A stretch of DNA of 64,000 nt, from contig NZ_LN890328.1 in assembly GCF_001458595.1 (NCBI RefSeq), positions 405,790 to 469,789 on the forward strand. The letters run 5' to 3'. Positions 8,990-17,492 of the stretch are shown here, piece by piece. Numbering within the stretch: position 1 is the stretch's first letter; every line of letters begins with the position of its first letter. The stretch comes from Clostridium neonatale. Lineage in GTDB: Bacteria; Bacillota; Clostridia; Clostridiales; Clostridiaceae. Below the pieces are notes generated by a model. The model was not told the origin of the DNA. It searched no databases and saw only the letters and a program-made list of their open reading frames with translations. The position numbers and the translations under genes are program-made.

Positions 8990-10265
8990 CGTTCTGTTAA
9001 GTTATATGAACATTGCTCTTCTCAACACTAGAAAATATAATAAGTTTGACTAGAACCAATTATCCCCCTAGAAAAGGAGAGAAGAACAATGAACAAAACT
9101 AAAGTAAAATGTCCTCGCTGTCACTCTGACCAACTATATAAGTTTGGTTTGGATAAGCAGGCTAACCAAAAATATCAATGTAAGAACTGCAAACGCCAAT
9201 TCGCTCCTGACTCTGTCAGCATGCCGAAGAAATCAAAATACCCCACGTGTCCTAAATGTGGTAAATCTACATTCTTACATCATTCTTATAAGCACTATAA
9301 TCGATATAAATGTGGCAATAAAAAATGTAATCATGTAATTGTACATCATCATAATTTAAATATTGATGATGCATCTAGTGAAAAGCTAACCGGCTCCCTT
9401 TCTATGAAAGGAATGCGCTTTCCGTTACATATTATTCTTACAGCATTGACATTATATTTCTTAAATAATACATCAACACGAGCTATTGCACATTTCCTAC
9501 ATACAACAGCAAATATAAAAGTATCCCATGTAACCATAGCGAGTTGGGCTCATAAATTTGCACCATTCTTCAATCTGAAAGCTGATTCCTTTAAAGATCA
9601 GTTAAATCTTCAATCTGACGATTGGCACGCTGATGAAACTGTTGTATTTATAAATGGCGAAAAGTATTATCTATGGCTTGCTATAGACTCAGAAACACGC
9701 TTCATATTAGCATTTCATCTTACGAAATCACGTAGTGAAGATTCTGCTTTTACTCTAATTAATCAAGCTAAAAAGTTTGGTGAACCTAGTAATTTCATTA
9801 CTGATAGATTGCCTTCATATAATCAAGCTGTAGCTAAAGTTTTGCCAAATACTAAGCATATTCCTGTAGCACCAATGTCCAGTGATACAAGTAATAATCT
9901 TATAGAATCTTTCAATAAAACTTTTAAAGCTTGGTATAAAGCTAAAAAAGGCTTTAATTCATTCGAGAAAGCTAATAACTTAATATCTGTATTTATCTTT
10001 CACTATAACTTTATAAGACCTCATGGATCATTAAACAATCATACTCCAGCTGAAGTTGCCGGCTTCGCTAGCGATAGCAAATCTAAACATTCTTGGTTTG
10101 TTGCTGCTTAATTTAGTTAATTAATATCTTTGATTAACCTGCAAAAATCCTATTTATTGCAAGCTTGTTTGCCATGCAATAAATTAATCAAACTTATATA
10201 ATTTTCAAAGAGCGAGTAATTCTACGAAATGTTAAGCTATTTTTTCATAACAACCTAACAGAATC
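8990..10265 (+). mobile_element. Complete IS6-family insertion sequence with 8-bp target duplication
   Basis: The element is 1276 bp. The left end CGTTCTGTTAAGTT (8990-9003) and the reverse complement of the right end, GATTCTGTTAGGTT (10252-10265), form terminal inverted repeats resembling the GGTTCTGTT start of known IS6 members. Subterminal CTCTT and TATAA(T)AAGTTTGA blocks are also inverted. TATTTGAT occurs directly outside both ends (8982-8989 and 10266-10273), the 8-bp duplication typical of IS6. The perfect duplication suggests a fairly recent insertion. One transposase gene fills the element. Confidence 0.88.
9089..10111 (+). CDS. IS6/IS240-type DDE transposase with N-terminal double zinc ribbon
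   Basis: Transposase of the surrounding element, 340 residues. The catalytic triad is visible as D182 (WHADET), D239 (ITDRLPSY) and E273 (NLIESF), spaced as in the IS240-type DDE domain. IS6 transposases such as that of IS26 are usually near 230-240 residues. This one has about 100 extra N-terminal residues with two zinc ribbons: C8/C11/C31/C34 and C54/C57/C75/C80. They probably bind DNA ends (inference). AAGGAGA lies upstream of the ATG. Codon use is less A/T-extreme than in the host genes, fitting acquired DNA. Confidence 0.92.
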   Translation: MNKTKVKCPRCHSDQLYKFGLDKQANQKYQCKNCKRQFAPDSVSMPKKSKYPTCPKCGKSTFLHHSYKHYNRYKCGNKKCNHVIVHHHNLNIDDASSEKLTGSLSMKGMRFPLHIILTALTLYFLNNTSTRAIAHFLHTTANIKVSHVTIASWAHKFAPFFNLKADSFKDQLNLQSDDWHADETVVFINGEKYYLWLAIDSETRFILAFHLTKSRSEDSAFTLINQAKKFGEPSNFITDRLPSYNQAVAKVLPNTKHIPVAPMSSDTSNNLIESFNKTFKAWYKAKKGFNSFEKANNLISVFIFHYNFIRPHGSLNNHTPAEVAGFASDSKSKHSWFVAA

Positions 10266-10445
10266 TATTTGATTTAAGAGCATTTTCTTGTTTTAAGAAG
10301 TATGTTTAGGATATAATAAAAATATAATTTAACAAATTGTAAAAGTATGATAAATATTATTGATACTATATTTTTTATATAGTATAGTAATCATAATTAA
10401 CAAAAGAAGCAATACTATATATAATGTAATTAAGGAGTGATTAAT

Positions 10446-11003
10446 ATGTCTGACAGAATTATAGATTTTAATGAAATAAAGAATAAAGCCAAAGATAAGG
10501 ATGTAGATAAATTTGAGGAATACATATACTCAATGTATTATCAAATGGCTGAAGGTAAATTAAATATGGCAGACTTTTCAAAAAATATAATGAAATATAT
10601 GGAAGAAAACAATATATCTCAAGATAAATTAATTAATATTCAAAAGAAATTTTTAGAGAGATATGGATTCGATCCTTCAATTTTAGAAAATCAGTTCAAT
10701 ATGTCAGGATTTGATCTTTCAGGACTTGGATTAAATTATGATAATGTGAAAAAGACAATGGGCTTTCAAGAAAAATACAAAGATAGAATTTCTGTTAGAT
10801 CAATATCAGAATACTTTATAAAAAATGATAAAAATGATGTAAAAGTATTGCTTGAAAATGAAAAAGTAATTTTAATAAGCGAAAAAAGTATTGATTTAAA
10901 TGATAATGAATTAAATGAATTTTTATGTTCATACAAAAAAGTTGTTGATGATAAAGCACTTGATATTTCAATCTGCGAAAATAGTAAAAATTATAATTAT
11001 TAG
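10446..11003 (+). CDS. Clostridial protein of unknown function, DUF3867 type
   Basis: I recognise the conserved N-terminus (MSDRIIDFNEIKNKAKDKD) of a small acidic cytoplasmic family seen in Clostridium, DUF3867. The residues that follow (YYQMAEGKLNMADF and YMEENNIS) look helical. There is no signal peptide, membrane segment or catalytic motif. The frame opens at a GTG at 10437, but AAGGAG at 10432-10437 is correctly spaced for ATG 10446 (185 residues). It lies alone between the IS element and the large repeat, with nothing to suggest a pathway. Confidence 0.75.
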   Translation: MSDRIIDFNEIKNKAKDKDVDKFEEYIYSMYYQMAEGKLNMADFSKNIMKYMEENNISQDKLINIQKKFLERYGFDPSILENQFNMSGFDLSGLGLNYDNVKKTMGFQEKYKDRISVRSISEYFIKNDKNDVKVLLENEKVILISEKSIDLNDNELNEFLCSYKKVVDDKALDISICENSKNYNY

Positions 11004-11052
11004 AATCTTACACAACATAAATAAGGTATGTACTAAGTTTCGTGAAAAATAA

Positions 11053-11337
11053 CCGAAATAAAGCTCTTATGTGTGGCTCGCTTGCTACAAAAATGACGCT
11101 AAGAATTCAAACATGCAGACATTGTACCCACAAATGTTTGCTCCAAGGCATATAATGCTTAGTGAGGTACGAACTTAGCAGTATAGCCCATCTTAATCTA
11201 CTGATGAAGATGTTTCCTTTAATATACCTTGGACAAACAATTGTGGAACAAGTCTACATGAAGAATTCTAAAGTGTCATTTTTGAATGCAAGACACCGCC
11301 AACATAAGAGCTTTATTTCTTTGTTTCATCTAAATTC
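11053..11337. repeat. Long imperfect inverted repeat inside copy A
   Basis: The two arms, roughly 11053-11160 and 11218-11337, are imperfect inverse copies. Paired landmarks are GAAATAAAGCTCTTATG with CATAAGAGCTTTATTTC, AAAAATGACGCT-AAGAATTC with GAATTCTAAAGTGTCATTTT, and CACAAATGTTTGCTCCAAGG with CCTTGGACAAACAATTGTGG. The loop (11147-11217) is the inverse of a module found direct at 30717-30786 and 63388-63455. TGTTCCACAATTGTTTGTCC, the inverse of 11231-11250, also occurs in the other hairpin at 63609-63628, so modules have been copied between hairpins. Confidence 0.7.
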
Positions 11338-11665
11338 AGAGTAGTGGTATTATTGTTGCTATACATAAATACATTTTTAAATTAAGGAATAGTTATTTAT
11401 AGATGTTAAAGATTTAAGAAGGTAATATTTTATCATTTTTTAAAAGGTATAAATTTATAAATATAAGGATATATATTCTTAAGAATGTGCACTTATAAAA
11501 AGAGCAGCTATGCTGCAATTCGGAACTTTTCTTATTTATTGGGTGATGCAGGGGGCCATAAATTATTACAAGTGATTGAAAAATATATTTTTAGGCATGA
11601 AATATTCCTAAAACATAAATTATAGCTAAAAAAGTTAGATATCTATGATTTTAGAGAAAAACAAA

Positions 11666-11855
11666 GAAATTCAATATATGAATATGGGGAGTATTGTATT
11701 GAAAATTTGAGTTATTAAATTCTTAGACAGAGGCTGTTCCAAAATTGTTTGTCAAATACTTGTTATTGGAGCAAACATTTTTGGGCACAGCCTCTGTCTG
11801 TAGAATTTTTAACTCAAATTTTCCTACAATACGAGCATATCATATATTGAATTTC
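11666..11855. repeat. Long hairpin module of copy A
   Basis: About 190 bases fold back on themselves. Outer arms run GAAATTCAATATATG to CATATATTGAATTTC, with AAAATTTGAGTTA...AATTCT pairing to AGAATTTTTAACTCAAATTTT. The core stem is AGACAGAGGCTGT with ACAGCCTCTGTCT. The apical part contains TTGGAGCAAACATTTTTGGG. The same hairpin is present at 63540-63729 with compensating and neutral differences. Confidence 0.75.
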
Positions 11856-11893
11856 GGTTGTTATCCACTAAACCATGATTCTACGTCCCTTAT

Positions 11894-12868
11894 TTAAAGT
11901 GGTGAATTTAATATTATAAATTTTAATAGTCCAGTAGAAAAACTTATAATATCGTCTTTACTTATTCCAGAAAAATCGTGTGATGAAAAATCAAGTAATA
12001 TTAATTCACTTTTGGCATTTTCTTTTTGGCATTTATCATAAAGCATCACAGAACTTTCATAAGGAACAAGTTCATCAGCTTTTCCATGAATTATAAGCGT
12101 ATTTGGAATGTCTTTATTGACATAATTAATAGGATTATACATTTTCTTAGTTTTATCTATATCATCAATAGATGAAAATATGTTTGATAAATCATAATTT
12201 AAATCGGAAGTATTTAATAAGCTCAAATCTGTAGGACCAAAACAATCTACTAAATATTTTACTTTTGATGGATAGCCTATAAGACCTGGCTCATCTTCAA
12301 ATGAATTTTCATCACTATATGCAGCAAGCATGGAGATATGCGCTCCAGAAGAAACACCGATTAGTCCTATTTCATTAGTGTCAAGGTTGTAGACATTTTT
12401 ATTTTTATAGATCCATCTAATTGCATCTTTTACATCAGATACTTGTTTATCAAATTTTTCAGTATCATGCATAAGTTCATATTCAACACTAATTATAGTG
12501 TAACCTTCTTCTCTAAAAGAGTTTAAAATTGGTGTTAAGACATCAGGAATTGATTTATCACCATAAGCCCAAGCTCCACCATGCACATACATTAAAACTG
12601 GTGAAGATTTATAAACTTGATTTATTGGACTATAGATATCCAAATGAAGTTGTACACCATTAGTGCTTTTATAAAGAACATCACGGCAGTCCATAGCAGT
12701 AGAAGATGTATTAATATCAATTTCTTGTGCAACTGCAATATTATCTTTAAAAGAAAGGAATTTATCAATTAATCCATAACATAAAATTATTCTCTTATGA
12801 AAAATAATTGAAAAGATACAAACTACAACTAAGAATAAAATAAGAATATTTTTAATAAATTTTTTCAT
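11894..12868 (-). CDS. Membrane-anchored alpha/beta hydrolase (carboxylesterase/lipase-like)
   Basis: An N-terminal membrane segment (ILILFLVVVCIFSIIF) should anchor the protein with the enzyme outside. The catalytic part has the oxyanion motif YVHGGAWAYGD, the nucleophile elbow GVSSGAH, an acid in IIHGKADELVP and a His in SSHDFSG, the arrangement of HSL/BD-FAE type esterases. It is 324 residues. The natural substrate is unknown. The only good ribosome site, GGGAGG, lies about 45 bases upstream and precedes a tiny reading frame and a CTAATTA/TAATTAG hairpin. The stop codon overlaps the right end of repeat copy A. Confidence 0.85.
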   Translation of the reverse strand: MKKFIKNILILFLVVVCIFSIIFHKRIILCYGLIDKFLSFKDNIAVAQEIDINTSSTAMDCRDVLYKSTNGVQLHLDIYSPINQVYKSSPVLMYVHGGAWAYGDKSIPDVLTPILNSFREEGYTIISVEYELMHDTEKFDKQVSDVKDAIRWIYKNKNVYNLDTNEIGLIGVSSGAHISMLAAYSDENSFEDEPGLIGYPSKVKYLVDCFGPTDLSLLNTSDLNYDLSNIFSSIDDIDKTKKMYNPINYVNKDIPNTLIIHGKADELVPYESSVMLYDKCQKENAKSELILLDFSSHDFSGISKDDIISFSTGLLKFIILNSPL

Positions 12869-13140
12869 AAGTCTTAATTTAATCTAATTATTACAAAGCA
12901 TAATTAGATTTCCTCCCTTCTCTATAATGTCAGTTTAATTATAACATAGTTAATTTCATAAAAAAAATGTTGAAATATACTATATTATATTTAAAAAAAT
13001 TTAGAATAGAATTATTAATTATTTTAAATATGGAATAAAATTTGCTGAGTAAAATAAATTTAATAATATTTTCAATTTATTAGAATATATTATATGAGAG
13101 AAAATACATAAATACATTAACATTATAGAAAGGAGAAAGT
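12869..13140. other. Divergent intergenic region
   Basis: Control region of the esterase gene (left) and the gene at 13141 (right), very A/T-rich. It holds the GGGAGG site and a small hairpin on the esterase side. On the right, AGAAAGGAG lies just before 13141. I cannot assign -35/-10 boxes with confidence. Confidence 0.5.
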
Positions 13141-14079
13141 ATGAATAATCCTTTTGATGTGCTTGTATATTTAGATGAAATATTGGTTAAAAATCTATCA
13201 TCACTAGTTCTAACAGGGTTTATAGAAACAGTAACACTTACACAATCATTTGACAATACATTATCAGCAGGAATGCAGGAAGGTCATAGAAGTGAAAATA
13301 CTAGTCAAGACAGTATTACAAGAATAGAAAGAGAAGGCTTCAAAGATAAAAATAAACTTGATTCCAATAATGATTTTGAGCATTACCATTATGACAGGGC
13401 ATTGGATGCAAGAAGGTGTGTAAGGGAAGAGAAAAAAGTTCAAACTACCTTTACTACTTTTGTGCTAAATAGAAATCTAATTGATTATTTCAATGAAAAT
13501 GAAAAACTTCATAAAAAAAATGAAGATGATATAGAAAATGACAATATAGAGGTTGGGGATATAATTGAATTGGAAGGTACAATTACTAATAATAGTCTCG
13601 TATCTTATGTAGACACATTAATAAATCTTATGGATGTATTTGGATGTGATTATTTAGATACTCTTACAAAAGATTGTAGTTGTAATTTGACGTTCACAAG
13701 GTTTTACAAAATGTTAACATACCTGCAAAAAGTCTTATGCTGTAATAATACACAAGATGTAATAATGAAGTCTGGTAATGGAACTGTAATTTTAACTGTA
13801 AGTACAGATAATTTCATGAATAATAAATGTAGTGTATTTGATAAAATAAACTGTCATTGTAAAATTGTTGGTAAAGTAGTAAAGACGTGTAGCGAGGATT
13901 GCGATTCAATAAGTTTGTTAAGAAAAACAGGTCAAGAAGAATTTTACGAAAAATTTTTTGAAAAATCTCAGTGTCTTATTAAATGCTTAGAAGACAATGA
14001 TATTTTTGTTCCCCAATGTCCTAATTTAAGGATGGAAAAATGTGCAATTCAAGTTATGCCGATAAATATATATATGTGA
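13141..14079 (+). CDS. Conserved clostridial protein of unknown function
   Basis: 312 residues with no signal peptide. The N-terminal stretch FDVLVYLDEILVKNLSSLVL resembles the start of an uncharacterised family I associate tentatively with DUF6414. A hydrophilic middle part with many charged residues follows (about 50-130), then a C-terminal part rich in cysteine (CSCNL, LCCNNTQD, CHCKIVGK, CSEDCD, CPNLRMEKC) that could bind metal. The segment VGDIIELEGTI suggests a small beta domain. A good AGAAAGGAG ribosome site precedes the ATG. It is monocistronic, with no informative neighbours. I cannot name a function. Confidence 0.7.
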   Translation: MNNPFDVLVYLDEILVKNLSSLVLTGFIETVTLTQSFDNTLSAGMQEGHRSENTSQDSITRIEREGFKDKNKLDSNNDFEHYHYDRALDARRCVREEKKVQTTFTTFVLNRNLIDYFNENEKLHKKNEDDIENDNIEVGDIIELEGTITNNSLVSYVDTLINLMDVFGCDYLDTLTKDCSCNLTFTRFYKMLTYLQKVLCCNNTQDVIMKSGNGTVILTVSTDNFMNNKCSVFDKINCHCKIVGKVVKTCSEDCDSISLLRKTGQEEFYEKFFEKSQCLIKCLEDNDIFVPQCPNLRMEKCAIQVMPINIYM

Positions 14080-14287
14080 GCAATAATAGTCATATAAAAG
14101 TGTAGTTTTTAAGAAATTATTATAAGAATACGTTTAGTTTTAATATATCATTAAAAATAAATATGAAAAATTTTTATAAAATATGAAAAAATTTTATTTT
14201 ATTTGTGTGTTTAAAGGAAAAACACTTGTTTATCAATAAGATACATGATAATATATACTACAGATGGAATATATTTATATATTGATA

Positions 14288-14299
14288 ATTGTCGACAAT
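14288..14299. promoter_or_regulatory. Palindrome upstream of thrC
   Basis: ATTGTCGACAAT is a perfect 12-bp palindrome ten bases ahead of TATAAT at 14309-14314. That position fits an operator or activator site for the threonine operon. The -35 box is not clear. No T-box or peptide attenuator is visible in the 266 bases before thrC. Confidence 0.35.
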
Positions 14300-14345
14300 C
14301 TATATATGTATAATAATGTCTGAATATATTATTTGAGGTGATAAA

Positions 14346-15800
14346 ATGAAGTTTAGAAGTACTAGGGGATTGGAAAAAGAAATACCATCTGCAGAGGCAA
14401 TAATTAATGGTATTGCAAAAGATGGTGGATTATACGTACCAGATGAATTTCCAAAAGTATATGACAAGCTAAAAGAAAATACAAATATAAAATATGAAGA
14501 ATTAGCATTTAAAGTTATTAACGAATATTTTACAGATATTGATGATGCAGAATTAATGGGGGCAATAAATGATGCATATAACAATAGATTTGATGTAAAA
14601 GTAAAAAATAACTTTTTAGAATTATACCATGGACCAACTTGTGCATTTAAAGATGCAGCACTATTATTTTTACCACAAATAATGAAAAGAGCAAAAAAAA
14701 ATCAAGGAATTAAAGAGGAAGTTACTATTCTTACAGCTACATCTGGAGATACTGGTAAAGCTGCACTAGAAGGTTTTGCAGGAGTGGATGGCTTTAAAGT
14801 AGTTGTGTATTATCCTAAGAATGGAGTAAGTGCCATTCAAGAAAGACAAATGTCAAGTCAAGAAGGGGATAATGTTAAAGTAATCGGAATTAAGGGGAAT
14901 TTCGATGATGCTCAAACAGGTGTAAAACAAATTTTTGGAGATGATGATTTTAAAGCAAAATTAGCGCAAAAAGGATATATATTATCTTCGGCTAATTCAA
15001 TCAATATTGGAAGATTAGTACCTCAAATAGTATATTATTTTTATGGATACTTCAATTTAGTTAATCAAGGGGTAATTAAATTAGATGATAAAATAAATGT
15101 TGTAGTTCCAACTGGTAATTTTGGTAATATACTAGCAGGATATTATGCAAAGCAAATGGGATTACCAATAGATAAATTTATATGTGCTTCAAATGAAAAT
15201 AAAGTTCTTACAGACTTCTTTGAAACAGGGGTATATGATAAGAAGAGAGAACTGATTTTAACTGAATCACCATCAATGGACATACTTGTTTCATCAAATC
15301 TAGAAAGATTATTATATGAAGCAAGTGGAAGAAATCCTGAAATAGTTAGCGAATTAATGAATTCACTAAATGCTAAAGGAGTATATGAAGTAAATGATAA
15401 AGTAAAATCATTTATAAAAGAATTTTATGGAAACTTTGCTACAACTGATGAGGTTTATGCAGCAATAAAAGAAGAATACGAAAAAGAAAATTATGTTATG
15501 GATACACATACAGCTGTAGCACATGTAGTTAAGAACAAATACGTTAAAGAAACTGGAGATGATAAACCAGCTTTAGTTCTTTCAACAGCAAGTCCATACA
15601 AATTCCCAAGAAGTATTTGTAATGCATTAAATATTGATGTTAAAGATATAGATGATTTTAAAGTATTAACAAAATTACATGAAGAAACTAAGACTGATAT
15701 TCCAAAGAACTTAGCAAACTTAGAAAATGCCAAAGTTCTACATGATGAAGTATGGGATAAGAGCCAGATGAAAGATGCTCTATTATCTTTCTTGAAATAA
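14346..15800 (+). CDS. thrC: Threonine synthase
   Basis: PLP enzyme that turns O-phosphohomoserine into threonine. MKFRSTRG is the usual N-terminus of the longer, fungal/proteobacterial-like class. The PLP lysine is in HGPTCAFKDAAL, and TATSGDTGKAALEGF is the phosphate-binding loop; 484 residues. TTGAGGTGA precedes the ATG. It is followed after 20 bases by thrB and then by an ACT-domain gene, a compact threonine operon that ends in a strong terminator. Confidence 0.95.
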   Translation: MKFRSTRGLEKEIPSAEAIINGIAKDGGLYVPDEFPKVYDKLKENTNIKYEELAFKVINEYFTDIDDAELMGAINDAYNNRFDVKVKNNFLELYHGPTCAFKDAALLFLPQIMKRAKKNQGIKEEVTILTATSGDTGKAALEGFAGVDGFKVVVYYPKNGVSAIQERQMSSQEGDNVKVIGIKGNFDDAQTGVKQIFGDDDFKAKLAQKGYILSSANSINIGRLVPQIVYYFYGYFNLVNQGVIKLDDKINVVVPTGNFGNILAGYYAKQMGLPIDKFICASNENKVLTDFFETGVYDKKRELILTESPSMDILVSSNLERLLYEASGRNPEIVSELMNSLNAKGVYEVNDKVKSFIKEFYGNFATTDEVYAAIKEEYEKENYVMDTHTAVAHVVKNKYVKETGDDKPALVLSTASPYKFPRSICNALNIDVKDIDDFKVLTKLHEETKTDIPKNLANLENAKVLHDEVWDKSQMKDALLSFLK

Positions 15801-15820
15801 GGCAAAAGGGGATAAGCTTT

Positions 15821-16720
15821 ATGAGTATTAGAGTAAGAGTACCAGCTACATCAGCTAATATGGGACCGGGATTTGATTCATTAGGAATTGCGTTAAATTT
15901 ATATAATGAATTTGAATTTAGTGAAATTGAAAATGGCTTAAAATTTAAAGGAATGCCAGAAGAGTTCTGTAATGAAGATAACATAATTTATAAAGCAATG
16001 AAATTTTGTTTTGATAAAGCTGGATATAAAATAAAAGGATTAGAAATTAGTGAAATTAAGCAAGATGTACCAGTAGCAAGAGGCCTTGGAAGCAGCTCTA
16101 CATGTATAGTTGGGGGACTAGTTGGAGCTAATGCAATACTTGGTAATAAGTTTTCAAAAGATGAATTATTAGATATGGCAACAGAGATTGAAGGGCATCC
16201 TGACAATGTTGCACCAGCACTACTTGGGGGCATGGTAGTTGCAGCAACTGAAGACAAGAAAACTTTTTTTGATAAAATTAAAGTACATGAAGGCTTGAAA
16301 TTTATAACTATAGTTCCAAACTTTAGGTTATCTACAGAAAAGGCAAGAAGTGTATTACCAAAAGAGCTTACTATGAAAGATGGTGTATACAATGTTTCAA
16401 GAGCAGCGCTAATGGTTGCTTGTTTAAGCAGTGGAAAATTTGAAGTAATAAGAACTGCATGTAAAGATGCCTTTCATCAAAATTACAGGAGTAAGTTGAT
16501 TCCTGGTTTTGAAAAGGTGTATAATAAGAGCTATGAGCTTGGAGCGTTAGGCTGCTATTTAAGCGGAGCAGGTCCAACAATCATGACTCTTATCGAGGAT
16601 AGGGATGTGCGTTTTAGCAATAAGCTTAGAGAATTTTTAAATCATGAAAATTTACAATGGGATATATTAGAATTATCTTTAGATAATGAAGGGGCAACCA
16701 TTATAGAAGGTGATTACTAA
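15821..16720 (+). CDS. thrB: Homoserine kinase
   Basis: GHMP-family kinase that makes O-phosphohomoserine for ThrC. The N-terminal VPATSANMGPGFDSLGIALN and the glycine/serine ATP loop PVARGLGSSSTCIVGG are diagnostic. GCYLSGAGPTIM is the third GHMP motif. 299 residues, full length. Its stop codon TAA shares one base with the next ATG. Confidence 0.95.
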   Translation: MSIRVRVPATSANMGPGFDSLGIALNLYNEFEFSEIENGLKFKGMPEEFCNEDNIIYKAMKFCFDKAGYKIKGLEISEIKQDVPVARGLGSSSTCIVGGLVGANAILGNKFSKDELLDMATEIEGHPDNVAPALLGGMVVAATEDKKTFFDKIKVHEGLKFITIVPNFRLSTEKARSVLPKELTMKDGVYNVSRAALMVACLSSGKFEVIRTACKDAFHQNYRSKLIPGFEKVYNKSYELGALGCYLSGAGPTIMTLIEDRDVRFSNKLREFLNHENLQWDILELSLDNEGATIIEGDY

Positions 16721-17157
16721 TGAATGGAAGTTACTTAGTTATAGACAAAAGAGTTTTACCAGATGTCTATGAAAAAGTTCTTTTTGCAAAAAAACTTTTA
16801 AAGGATGGAAAAGTTAAAGAAATTACGGAAGCTGTTAAAATTGCATGGATAAGTAGAAGTGTATATTACAAATACAAAGATTTTGTATTTGATTTTTCAG
16901 AAACATCAGAAGGAAGAAAGATTACATATAACCTCATTTTGAAAAATGAAAGAGGTATGTTATCGGCTATAAGTAATTACATATCTGAAACAGGAGGAGA
17001 TATTTTAACAATAAATCAAGGTATTCCTCTAAATGGTTATGCTAATTTAAGCATAACCATAGATTTATCAACTTTAAATGGAGATATAAAGACATTAACA
17101 GATGGGCTCACAAAAATACGTAATGTTGAAAAAGTAGAGTTTATAGGAATGGAATAA
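16720..17157 (+). CDS. ACT-domain protein, UPF0735/PheB-like
   Basis: 145 residues. The N-terminal half (MNGSYLVIDKRVLPDVYEKV through ITEAVKIAWISRSVYYKYKD) looks like a helix-turn-helix-like element. The C-terminal half, from about residue 68 (ITYNLILKNERGMLSAISNY), is an ACT domain, which often binds an amino acid. It starts on the last base of thrB. Its position makes it a likely threonine or homoserine sensor or regulator (inference). PheB-type proteins are also found next to hom/thr genes in Bacillus. Confidence 0.85.
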   Translation: MNGSYLVIDKRVLPDVYEKVLFAKKLLKDGKVKEITEAVKIAWISRSVYYKYKDFVFDFSETSEGRKITYNLILKNERGMLSAISNYISETGGDILTINQGIPLNGYANLSITIDLSTLNGDIKTLTDGLTKIRNVEKVEFIGME

Positions 17158-17206
17158 CTAAAAGCACTTAAGAAATATAAATAATATTTCTTAAGTGCTT
17201 TTAGTT
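17156..17206. terminator. Strong terminator after the threonine operon
   Basis: A 23-bp perfect stem (AACTAAAAGCACTTAAGAAA with its inverse) and a short loop, with T-rich sequence in both directions. It can stop transcription on either strand. Confidence 0.85.
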
Positions 17207-17492
17207 CTATATAAAGAGATATAATCATATATTAATTTGTAATAAGATTTTCTTTTTGGAAAAAGAAGGAAAAAATAGTACCGATGTTGAATATATTATT
17301 AAAGGGCTTAAGAAAGTGGTCATTAGAAACTAATGGGAAATAATTATTATATAGCTTTTAAAGTGGGTATTTTTTATAAGCTATTATAGTTATTAATATA
17401 TTATTATATCTAAATGCAAAAATGTTTATAATAATAAAACATATATATGCATAGTATTTAGAATAATATAGTATTATGGAGGAGAGGGTTAT

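Larger units (their letters stand above)
11019..11895. repeat. Modular structured repeat element, copy A (about 877 bp)
   Basis: Non-coding element sharing order and sequence with copy B at 62895-63770. The left end AAATAAGGTATGTA is a diverged form of B's AAATAAAGGACGTAGAA, and the right end TTCTACGTCCCTTATTT is its inverse. Shared blocks in order: AACCGAAATAAAGCTCTTAT and its inverse CATAAGAGCTTTATTTC (11053-11325); an A/T-rich spacer; TATAAAAAGAGCAGCTATGC (11494-11513); and a long hairpin at 11666-11855. A carries an extra inverted-repeat insert of about 200 bp at 11079-11279 and lacks B's module at 63162-63303. The right end overlaps the stop codon of the esterase gene on the other strand. 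I see no duplicated target site. Confidence 0.75.

Noticed and set aside
9144..9338. Second plus-strand frame inside the IS transposase gene
   Set aside because: Alternate-frame shadow of the zinc-ribbon region; the element needs only one transposase and no frameshift signal is seen.
11162..11344. 60-codon open frame on the plus strand
   Set aside because: It lies entirely within repeat copy A across hairpin arms, has no ribosome site and is not preserved in copy B.
14080..14345. Threonine attenuator or T-box before thrC
   Set aside because: No terminator/antiterminator pair, T-box sequence or Thr-rich leader ORF is visible.
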